Assembly (NCBI GenBank): GCA_037074705.1
Contig: CM073593.1
Span: 20,239,001-20,303,000 of the forward strand
Length of the DNA: 64,000 bases
Source of the DNA: Zhengitettix transpicula
Lineage: Eukaryota; Arthropoda; Insecta; Orthoptera; Tetrigidae
Direction of reading: 5' to 3'
Below are positions 11,561-21,325 of this stretch, in pieces (the stretch's first letter is position 1; every line of letters starts with the position of its first letter). The notes below the pieces were generated by a model. The model ran no database searches and was not told the origin of the DNA. It saw only the letters and a program-made list of their open reading frames with translations. Made by a program: the position numbers and the translations under genes.

Positions 11561-11745
11561 CTTTCTTTTAGGCACATCCAAGCTGGTCTGAACCCCCGTT
11601 CGTGTAGAAGTCTACGTGGCCGCATGTTTCCGGAGTGCCCTGGGCAAAGGCATTGATGTGCAAAACATCAACCAGGCGAACGTCGCTCTTGTCTAGTTTG
11701 TGGTCCAGATTCTGCGTCACGAATAAGGAAAGGCTGGGTCCAAGC
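11561..11745 (-). pseudogene. Lipase-family pseudoexon (exon 5 of a lost gene copy)
   Basis: The copy is collinear with gene A exon 5 over its whole length and keeps an acceptor (ttttctag) and a donor (AAAG|GTAAGA). It is 185 nt, against 186 nt in the exon 5 of genes A and B. One base is missing near the start, in the codons after GLDPA, so the splice-compatible frame reads LDPAFPYS and then TGA. Past the lesion the original frame still reads NLDHKLDKSDV, CGHVDFYTNGG and QLGCA, but then meets TAA before the donor. No partner exons were found nearby. It is the relic of an additional tandem lipase gene between A and B. Confidence 0.85.
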
Positions 11746-12444
11746 CTAGAAAATATATCAAAACAGTTACGAGACCCAATTAAAATAATTACATAACATG
11801 CCTCTGATAAATATGTAGGATATCGAACATGTCGAAATGACGAGTTGTTGGGAATATCTTTGTAGTAGAGTTATTTGACGTTTGTGCTTTTGAAGGTAAA
11901 GCATGTTGTGCCCCCTCCTGTAGGGGGCTCGGTCGGAGATTTAGACGCTATTGCCTACGGATCTCTGACAATGAGAATTTCTTTAAATCAAGTCCTGAGC
12001 AGTTTAGGCAAGATTTCATGTTCCGTAAAAAAAATCTTCTTAATGGAGAGACTTTGCTTTTGAATTAAACAGATTTTTCGTAGAAATTTTGGATTATGAG
12101 GCGTGACGTCAAATTAAAAACTAAACGAGAGGAGTAGAATATAAAGCAGAAAATGCAAACCGCTAAATAAACCAACATACTTCAGTCGACTGTACGAAAA
12201 TTATTACGAGATTAATACTAGACCATATTAAAAATGTGATAATTGCAATGAAATTGGTCAGAAATTTGTTAAATTCAAATTCAAAAATGTTTTAAATGTA
12301 AACAGTTCGGCCAGAGATGGAATAATTGTGTTACGAAAGAAAAAAAACTTTAATTTGCAATGCTAATAAACATGAGACTGAGTGGATTAATTGCACGTGA
12401 ATATATAGGTGATAAAGCAGAGTGGTTAAAATTATTTTTTTAAA

Positions 12445-12603
12445 ATTGATTTATTTACAGTCGCATCAACAGCCCAGGTTATTTGCGACTCATTATGGGA
12501 ACTCATTTTTCCTTGTCGGGGGACTGTTTCTCTCTCACACACAAATATCCATGCCCTCGCCGGGATTCGAACGCGGGACCTCTGTAATGCGACAGTCACG
12601 CTG
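12445..12603 (-). mobile_element. tRNA-derived SINE, copy 2 (5'-truncated)
   Basis: Reverse strand shows box B (GGGATTCGAACGCGGGACC seen on the plus strand) and the same body as 17354-17548. It is cut off just before the box A end. Confidence 0.8.
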
Positions 12604-14150
12604 AAAAATGTGAAATTATTTGGAATTAAAGAAGAAGAATATCTTACTTAGAGTTTTATTCTGATATAGTAATTGAGAATTGAGAATTTAATTCCAAAAT
12701 ATATATTTTTGAAAAATTTGTAACGAAATGATACTGGATATTGACGTGATTCGAAAAATTGTTATATCTTTTTCCGAAAACAGAAGGTGGGACAATTTTC
12801 AAGTAATCTATGATCACGACAAAATTTCTCCAAGAAAAACAAAAGTAAAAATTGTTTCCAGTTCTAAGTAAAATTTTGAAGTTTGGAAGATGACGAAAAT
12901 TAAAACAAAAAGCAAGAAGATAATGATAACCTCATCAAAAATGAAGTGTTGTATGAAATTTGAACTGATGATCGCACCTAAAACTCTCCAGGAAGAAATT
13001 ATATGCAACAAAGAACGTGGAAAAGGTTAGTGCTTGCTAAATCTTAATACCCAAGGAAAACATTCCATCAATTACGTTGTCATTGCCATCAACTAACGCA
13101 AACTATCAGCATATTTTTACATTAATAGATACAACAAAATATTTATGGAACGCCTTCGAAAATAGTGATAGACAGAGGGAGTGGTTTTACGTTTACTGAT
13201 TTCAAGAGCTTCTGCGAAGATGAAGAAATGTATCACGTTAAAATAACACCTGCAATATCCATTTATCCATTTAATATAATTGTTATTTATTAGTAGTTTC
13301 TTGTATTTGGAAAATATTATTCTATTTGTTTTTTATATTATTTTAGTAAATTTCAATTTGAAAGAACATTGATTGAACGTAAAAATCTTATCAATATTTT
13401 AGGGAATTTATTATTCAAATAAACCTACCCACATAGTAATACAACAATATAGATAAATTTAACAAATTTACCAAAGGTACGAACTTATAAGTTTTTAGTA
13501 CCATATGCAATTAAACGTTACACAGTAACGTCACATATTTAATAGTTCGTGATACAATCTATGAAAAACTGTACCTATTTCATCACGTGTAAATGTCCAC
13601 GAAATTTCAAGTATTAATAAAGGCAGAACTCAATTCAAAATCTAAATAAGTATAAATCAGCTATTACGTATTTATAAAACTGCTTCCAGTTTGTAAAATA
13701 ACGAAACTTAATACATAATTAATAAATCAAGTATAAAAATTCATGATATATTTAATTAGTAAAGATATTGTTAATTTATGTAGTCAATTTCAATAAATTA
13801 TTAATGTCAACATTAAAATATTCTAATAATGTCAAAGACATATCTGTGAAGTCACAATTACACATTTCTAGTTGCTATTTTCTGTACGATAGATTGCGTG
13901 TTCTCATTTTTTTACAACTGTCTCCGCACAAACACCAACTCGGTTTTATGGAGTGGTATAATTGTTTATATTTAACTTTTTTGAAACATTTTCTTGAAGA
14001 GATTTGACATTGTTGTTAAAAGCATTGTTTGAACTTGACAGGTAACAGCAAAGTATTGCCCATTTTCTGAATTGTGCTCTTTCTCCCTGAAGATGAGCAC
14101 AGACACCTTGTTTTTGCGGTTGTGGTGTTCTCACGGCTCTTGCATTTTCA
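12604..14150. other. AT-rich intergenic DNA
   Basis: No gene recognised. The other exons expected for the broken lipase copy were looked for on the minus strand and not found. Confidence 0.5.
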
Positions 14151-14195
14151 ATCACCTGACGAAAGCAATAATGATTGCAGAAACGTTGTGAGATA
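14151..14195 (+). ncRNA. Hammerhead-ribozyme-like core
   Basis: CTGACGA (14156-14162), a perfect five-pair stem GCAAT-aatg-ATTGC (14165-14178) and GAAAC (14180-14184) followed by GTTGTG, in the right order and spacing for CUGANGA - stem II - GAAA. Stem III and the cleavage site are not resolved. Family knowledge: such motifs sit in Penelope-like element ends. Confidence 0.5.
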
Positions 14196-14199
14196 TTTA

Positions 14200-15309
14200 C
14201 ATTCTAACTTCATTTTGACTGCTATTCGTCCATTTATTTTCTAATTAGTATACTTTTAGCGGAGACGTATTATATTTCCACTTCAAGTTTGTCTTTTCAT
14301 GCATCAGATGATCCGAAGAAAATGTCAAGTAAATTTCTGTTTCTGTCTGTCACGCTGATTTTATTCGCTTTTCATGACGGTGGGACCGATTTAGAAGCAA
14401 CGTTGTTTTGTTGTTGTATAGAGTCGTGAGAAGATCGTGGATAAATAGACTTTGTTGCCTTTATGTAAAAATGGCATGAGGATTCTCATGGGAAGCTGTA
14501 AATAACTTTGCGGCTATCTTAAAATTCTATACACCATTTTTAAAAATTTAAAAATTAAGAATTTTGAGTCTACCCAATTCAATTTATATTTTATGGAGAA
14601 GTCTATTATTAGGTAAACCATTTTTTATTAACAAATTTAGGCTAGAAGATCTTTTATGAAACTATTCGCCGCAGACACATCATTCTGCCTGCTAACCCCA
14701 TCAATTGTAACTAATTCAGTTTTATTATGAGTATCGCTTTTCAAACTTAAATTGTCGAGGAACACGGCTTTGGATAGACCGGGTCACTACTTATCAAGCA
14801 AACGTTAACTTAAAATTGCGAATATCCTCTAGTTTATCATTTACTTATTGATTTTATTGTTCCATCTTGTTTGTCTTCTTCTTACTTCAACGGTTGATTA
14901 TCCGCGTAAACACGTTCAGATTCACTACAACGCATTTAGGCTATTTTATTTGAATAGTACACAAAGTAAAATTATATTGTTAGAGCTGGATAAAATTCAG
15001 GTAGGTGGAAGCCAGTTCAGTATTGTGATTCAACATACATTGAAAAGTATTTATAGATATTTGATTTTTTTCCTCTGCGACAAATTTGTAATGTACGTAC
15101 ATAGGGGCGTCGTTTTAAATTAAATATTTAATCTGTAAGGAAGACATTTAAACTTTGAGCTAGGCTTATAACGGAGTTAAACTGAGAGACTGAATGACAT
15201 TAATACTACCCCCAAAAATGATTTAATAATATCTGTTACCAAACTAGCAATGGTGAAGTGAAAGCTTGCTCGATGACATGGAATAAAATATTTATGTATG
15301 TATATATAT
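14200..15309. other. Intergenic DNA
   Basis: AT-rich; nothing recognised before LTR-like element 1. Confidence 0.5.
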
Positions 15310-16313
15310 TGTGGTAATTAAAATGCAATTATTAATTGAAAATTAAAAGAAGTTTTGGACTTGAATTGTTAGCGAAAAAAAACAAATTACACACAACAAT
15401 GGACAATACTATAACAGGTCTAAGGTATTGTAGACTGTTGGCGCGCTGAATAGAACGTGTAAGTCAGTCGGCCATGAAATACAGCGGAAAGTTGTTAGAG
15501 AAAGAGAAAAGACGTCGTCAAAGTATTGCAAAAAAAAATTGTTGAATTAAAACAGTGTAGCAATCATCGGGACATTGCAGCGTAAAAATTGCGGAATATA
15601 CAGTTTTTGTCAAAATATAACTGTGTAAAGTCTTTGTGGAGGAATCATTGCAGACTAAAGTTGGTGAATTATTGCAGAAAAAGTCGTCGTCGAGATATTG
15701 CCAACACTTGCTAAACCAACAGTGATGTGTAGAGTCAGTCCAAAGAATGGCCTGTATTAGAATGTAAAGTGTGTGTGTTTCTGAACGAGTTAAAAATTGC
15801 CCTGGTACCAGAGAACAGTAAGTCATATATCCATTAAATTATTATTGTAAACCATTAATTAAAGATAAATCGTCAGGTTTTGATGTCGATAATAACTTTA
15901 TAAAAATTATATTTCTTTATTTAATTATATTTCTTTACTTAAAGTCCCAGGGAAGACCCTGAGAAAGAGAGAGAGTAAAATTTGATTGTACGTCATAAAT
16001 TTTGTAAAAATTAAAATGGATAACTATTTGTAAATTTAAATCTTTGAGCAATGAATAAATTAATGTGTTTGCTCAGTTAAAATTTCTTATTTATTAAAAA
16101 TCCTTTCTTTTAAAAGTTAAATTGATGCATTAATGCGGGCTAACTGTTATTATAATTGTTCATTATTTGAGAATATTACAAATTGTCGCCTTAACGTGTG
16201 ACATATTTTAACTTTGTTTCAATTTTACTTGTCCTTCATTTGTGTTTATCATAAATTGGCTTCACCAACGTGGGACACTTGTATTTAATTGTTTATTATT
16301 AGTGTTTACCACA
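15310..16313 (+). mobile_element. LTR-like element 1 (TG...CA, ATAT flanks)
   Basis: 1004 bp starting TGTGGTAATTA and ending GTTTACCACA, with ATAT on both sides. Inside are a splice-donor-like CAGTAAGTC after CTGGTACCAG, the motif CCCAGGGAAGACCCTGAGA, and near the end AATTGGCTTCACCAACGTGG, similar to a primer-binding site. No internal reverse transcriptase. Best reading: a solo or recombined LTR of a Ty3/Gypsy-like element, by analogy with ATAT-targeting gypsy elements. Confidence 0.65.
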
Positions 16314-16321
16314 ATATATAT

Positions 16322-17348
16322 TGTAATAATCAAAAGAAAACCTTTAATTTGCTCCACGTTGGGCGCCAATTTGTAATAATCAAATGAAAACCTTTAATTT
16401 GCCCCACGTTGTGGAAGCCAATTTGTAATAATTAATATTGAATTAATTAAATGAAATAATCAAGAATTTAAAACAAAATTATTTCTTTATTTTGTGGCAA
16501 TAACTCAAAAACAATTACAATTTAAAATATTAATTTTTCTGGGTCTTCACTGAGTTTGATAATGGACACAACAAATTGATTTTAAAATCTTATTAACAAA
16601 CAGTTCACATTTACCCAAACAGTACGTCGATATAAATAAGTTAAGAAGAAAATAAATTAATTTTGATTGATAATTAAAAGAGAACGAAATCTGACTCTAT
16701 ACTTTAATTACGTTTACAATTAAACGATAGTTTTGGTATTGTTACTTACGTAGTGTGTAGCTGGTACCATCATTCCTTTTGGTTTCGGAAGTACACTATT
16801 GCAAAATTTTACACTGATTATAAGATTCACAGATTTTACACTATTGAAGTCAAAATTGATAGGCTCCGAGGAACTCGGATGATCCTCTTTTTGTCAGCTA
16901 TCTGATGTCTGCTTGCCTTATACGAATCCTATGATTCGTAGATTTGTTAGTCTTTTACCGCTTTGAACTTAAACTGACTTCCTTTCCTGGCTGCTGCAGA
17001 CGTAAAACTGCACTCCTTTTCTGGCTGCTGATATACGTAAAAATAGGCTAACTTAGCGATATTTACGGGGTAATACTTCCGTGAATGTTTTTACTTTGTC
17101 TTAAATTCACAACTTTGTTTACTAATACATTAACGATGGCTAGTCTCTGCTCTAGTATTATTCGTTCTGTCCTCTGTAATGTCCCGCCACCAACTAACTC
17201 CTAGTGCTCTCGAGTTTTAGCGCCCATACGCCATTTTTGACTTTCCGACAAAGCAACAGAGCTCGGCTGCATCGTTGCTTTGGAAGCTCCTGCCGCAACA
17301 ATTAAATTTTATTAAAACCAATTAATGGCCTAATTAATTGGCATTACA
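16322..17348 (-). mobile_element. LTR-like element 2 with reiterated primer-site unit
   Basis: 1027 bp on the minus strand, TGTAATGCC...GATTATTACA with ATAT on both sides, directly beside element 1. At its 3' end a unit of about 51 bp occurs twice: a primer-site-like TTGGCGCCCAACGTGGAGC or its variant, then AAATTAAAGG, then GATTATTACA. The body is close to elements 3 and 5. Confidence 0.7.
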
Positions 17349-17353
17349 ATATA

Positions 17354-17548
17354 TTGATTTATTTACAGTCATATCAACACCTCAGGGTATTAGCGACTAA
17401 TTAAGGGAACGCATTTTTACTTTGTTAGGGACTTGATTTGACGAGAGTTACTCTCTCACACACACAAACATCCATGCCCTCGCCGGGATTCGAACCCGGG
17501 ACCTCTGTGATTCGAGGCATTTACGCTGTTCACTACACTACAGGAGGA
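17354..17548 (-). mobile_element. tRNA-derived SINE, copy 3 (full length)
   Basis: The reverse strand starts CCTCCTGTAGTGTAGTGAAC (box A) and has box B as the complement of GGGATTCGAACCCGGGACC, followed by the shared body and TAAATAAATCA tail. It is inserted at the edge of LTR-like element 2. Confidence 0.85.
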
Positions 17549-18057
17549 AAATTTTTGTGCTGGAGAGTTACAATATTTATAATCAAAATCCGGCATTTTG
17601 CTTCAATTAAGATTTAATAACAGTAAACCAGTTTGTTGACTTTTAACGTAATATTATTTTACAGTTGAAGGAATGATTAAATTATCTAATTTATTTATTA
17701 ATCATAGTGACAAGTATTTTATAAACATTACCATATTGTGCCTTCTGCCAACTCGAAATCCTAATCACAGTGAAAGGATGTCAGTCGTCCTCTTTCTCCA
17801 GATGGAACTGTGTTGGCAGCAAGCAGAACTAAACCAAACGTTATCTGAGGACTTCCTCTACCTTGTGTTGCTTGTAAAGTTGCAGTTCATAACAAAATAT
17901 CGTTAAAAAAATATCACAGGCCACATGTAAATTAATTAATATGACTGATTGTTTTAAGTTTACGATTTAGCACGTTTTCTGTAAAATGAAAGAAACAAAG
18001 AAAAAGAAGCATTTATTACATAACGGGTTAATTAACAAAACTATATCGTGTTCATTT

Positions 18058-18525
18058 TCCTCCGTAGATTCGTGGACTTAATCCGTCGTGTAAGTTACAA
18101 CGCAGCCGTGTTCTCTTTCGTGTGTGGATATTCGCCGTCGTATCTCGGAGACAAACATGTCCTTCGTTTCAATCCAGAGCGAACGGCGCCGAGTCCCGGG
18201 TCCGAACGAGATAGATTCCTGTCGCCCTGTGGACATAAAACAGGGTCTCGGTGGTCAATTACTCTGTAGACATTCCAACAACCTACTAATGAGAATATCC
18301 AAAACGGCAAAAAAAAAACTTGAAATTACGTGGACCAATTATAAATTTTTCATTTAAAGTATTTAGGGATTATTAGCTTATTCAGAATATTTAATAGTGG
18401 CACTCTACAACGTTGGCGGGAACAAGTGCAGTTCATGGCCGGCGTTTACCATTAATGATTTTAACGCATTGGGACGCAAAGGTAGTGTTGACAGTCATCT
18501 GACAGATCATGTACCGATGGCGCCT
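18058..18525. repeat. Diverged duplicated block, copy 2
   Basis: Counterpart of 8573-9085 in the same orientation and order. It lies upstream (in the sense of the minus-strand genes) of the broken exon at 11561-11745, as copy 1 lies upstream of gene A. The small open frames seen here are not conserved in copy 1. Confidence 0.55.
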
Positions 18526-18989
18526 TCATGGTAAAGGAGAACGAGCTTGTTGAAATTGAAGTTGATTTAATTATCTCTTCAATCTGTGAATAATCCTACT
18601 TAGTAGCTCATGAAAAAAAATATCAGAAAAACATTGTGGTAGAACTTTCAAGACCGTTCCTGAATTTTCTAAAGAATCTTAGGTGTGCTTTGCGCGCACA
18701 GAACGTGGAATGTGACTGGTGAAGGGGTTGTGACTCTCTCAATGTTCCGCCGCTGGGTAATTTGTGGTGATCTTATAAAAATTAACATTATATTCACCAA
18801 TATTAATATACTGTCCTCCGTGATAAAAAAATATTAGCAGAATCCCGTAGCTTGTATTAAAAACATCTTAAGATTAATGCAGTTTTGTCATTTGTTAATT
18901 TCTAACATCTGAGGAAGAACATGGTAATAACTTCAAGTCGATGAATTTATCAAAGTCTAGGAAGCATTGTGGTGAGCATTGTAAAGAAC

Positions 18990-19360
18990 AACATTGTTTG
19001 GCGCAAGAATGCAGAGACTATAATGGTTCCTACGAACATCTTTCACTTCCTTTCCTATGCTATAAGAGGGGAGTTGCCACTTGTGGATTACCCTATACAT
19101 AACCTGTCTACACGTTCTACTTCATAACATAACCTGTGAGAGGATTCTCTCGCAGGTGAACCTTCCCAAAGAGCTCTTGAGGAGGCTACCTTTTGGGATG
19201 CCTTCCCTTCTCTCTGTTTTTTTAACTTAAGTTCCCACATGCCGAGGCTCTACCTTGCTCTACCTTTATGCATCCTCGTTTTCACTCCCTTTCCTATGCT
19301 ATAAGAGGGGAGTTGCCACTATGTGGATTACCCTATACATTGCCTGTCTACACCTTCTTC
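18990..19360. repeat. Repeat family R-related segment with internal duplication
   Basis: A unit of about 65 bp (CCTTTCCTATGCTATAAGAG ... CCCTATACAT) occurs at about 19048-19112 and again at 19288-19352. Related blocks, such as preserved CTATAAGAG and TGCCACT stretches, occur at 36420-36980 and, reversed, at 50440-50480. Confidence 0.55.
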
Positions 19361-19499
19361 TTAGCAGAAAGACAGTCAGAGAGCCGTGAATGTGTGTTTG
19401 GGAGGCAAAGCATCTTATGTATTAAAGGGATTTTCCACAGTAAAACCGAGTGTGATGATACGTACGACGAAAAAGACGCCGAAAGTGTTGTAAAGTGAG

Positions 19500-20125
19500 A
19501 CTATAATACAATCAGTACAATAAAATACTGCAAAATAAAAACGTTGTTTAATAAAAATTTACAATAATCACGAGTGCACAAACAGGTACCAAACAGCTCA
19601 AAACAAAAGGCTACGTAAAAAATTTCTGTTGTAAACCTTTATATAAACATAAATTTACCGTCAGATTTCTATAGTTTTTAAAATGAAAAAATTTACGTCT
19701 ATAGTTATTGTTTTTAGAGTCTTTGTATGAACTTTTGTTATTGTAAATTAAATTAATCTTTTTTGCTTTTGTAATTTGGTGAAAATTGCAAATCACTGTC
19801 TTTATTAGAGACCCTATAAGCGGCCCTGAAATTTAGATTCTCGTGAAAGCTGAGGCATTTACTTTAAAACATAAAATGTAAAGTCAACGTAAATCAAAAT
19901 TGTCAATTAAATAATCTTTATCTCTTTAAAAATTTTGGCTTAATTTCACACTAGAATCCCGTAAACTTTCTTCCTATGTTTCTTTTTATATTTCGCGTAT
20001 ATTTTACATAATTTGACTGTCTAACGTGTTTGCATATTTTTGGTTTATTATAATTGTGCATACCACATAATTTGGAGCCGCAATGTGGTGACATTTTTGT
20101 TATTAATGTTTAATTGAATATTACA
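19500..20125 (+). mobile_element. LTR-like element 9, 3' part
   Basis: Ends GAATATTACA followed by ATAT, and carries AGAGACCCTATAAGCGGCCCTGA and a primer-site-like TTGGAGCCGCAATGTGG before the second end, as the other elements do. I could not fix its 5' boundary. Confidence 0.45.
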
Positions 20126-20599
20126 ATATATTTATATACATATAATGTAGATTAGACAAACGGTATATGATGTACCTAAATATAATTATTAATACAACAC
20201 ATTAATTTTCTTATCAATACTATGTTTTTTTAAAAAAGCAGACTAGAATGATAAAATAAATTATACTCTCTGTCAGTTGGCTTCGTTATAAGAATATTTA
20301 ACAATTAAATTATGGAAATTCCTCAGGGAATATTTTCGTTACATACAAATCAATCTTTGTAATACTTAATACTCTTCAGATTATTCTATCCTAATCTGTA
20401 AATAAACTTTGATAGTTTTACAGATTTGCTTGAATTAACACTGTTCTCATAAGCGTTTGAGTTCGTCAACTGGATTGTTCGGTTGGGTCACTCACGGCTC
20501 TTGTGTTATTTAATCAGCTGACGAAAAGAAACGTGTGGTATTTATATCATCACTTCATTTTGTCTGTCATGTGGCTATTTTATTTAATTATTATATTTT

Positions 20600-20870
20600 A
20601 ATGAATAAGAAAGATAGTCAATTAAGACAAAAAAGTGATAATATAAATACCACACAACGTTTTTGGGATCCTTGTCCCTTTCCTCAGGTGCGAAGAAGAC
20701 CTTAGAGCGACACAACTGCAAACTTTTGGGTTTTGTCAACTGACAAGTGCAGTTGTTTCGCTCTAGGCTCTTCTTCGCACCTGAGGAAAGGAACAAGAAT
20801 TCCAGGAACGTTGTGTGGTATTTATATTATCACTTTTTGTCTTATTTGGCTATCTTTCTTATTCATTAAT
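20600..20870. mobile_element. Long hairpin made of two inverted Penelope-like 3' ends
   Basis: Arms of about 120-130 bp facing each other, with centre near 20735. The left arm reads (minus) CTTCTTCGCACCTGAGGAAA...AACGTTGTGTGGTATTTAT and the right arm the same on plus. A single copy lies at 1250-1400. Each arm holds a hammerhead-like core; the right one has the perfect stem GGAA-caagaa-TTCC but GGAAC in place of GAAAC. Confidence 0.75.
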
Positions 20871-21143
20871 TTCAATCAGATGTAAATATTTTCATTTTTA
20901 TTATATTTTAAAACACGTATTATAATTTCATTTCAAAACTTTATTCTTGGAAAGCCCTATGTTTGAAAGTTTGAATTACTTATCAATAATTCATAATATG
21001 AATATCGTTGGTCAGAGAAAGATGCATATACGAGACAAGCGCACTCTTATTAAAAATTAGTAATTAAGTAGATTGGACTTTAAAAACAAGTGTGGAATGT
21101 TGTTTGGAATAGAGAATTAGTTTAGTTGTGCGTTTAGCTGATA

Positions 21144-21325
21144 CTACCTCGTGGGACAATATTCCCCCATGAGAATACGTTGTTGCCCTTCGGTTGCTAC
21201 TTCCAAGCAGTAACCTCTGACGAAATTCCAGTAGCTGGGACATGGTGTTCCCCAGAAGCCAATCTTGCTGCTAACAGATTCTGCGAAATACACGGCAGAC
21301 ATCAGATGGGAGCATAATGGAGGAT
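21144..21325 (-). CDS. Gene B exon 6 (catalytic His, stop)
   Basis: 182 nt, acceptor tttgttacag, TAG stop at 21144-21146. Encodes PPLCSHLMSAVYFAESV, WGTPCPSYWNF, GYCLE and RILMGEYCPTR. It has no ATG near its start and is found only by the CSHxxSxxYFAES motif and matching phase. ACGAG|GTAGTA right at the stop could instead be a donor to a further exon. Confidence 0.87.

Noticed and set aside
17740..17830. Possible signal-peptide exon for the broken lipase copy on the minus strand (ITFGLVLLAANT)
   Set aside because: No ATG, no proper donor, and no continuous similarity to exon 1 of genes A, B or C.
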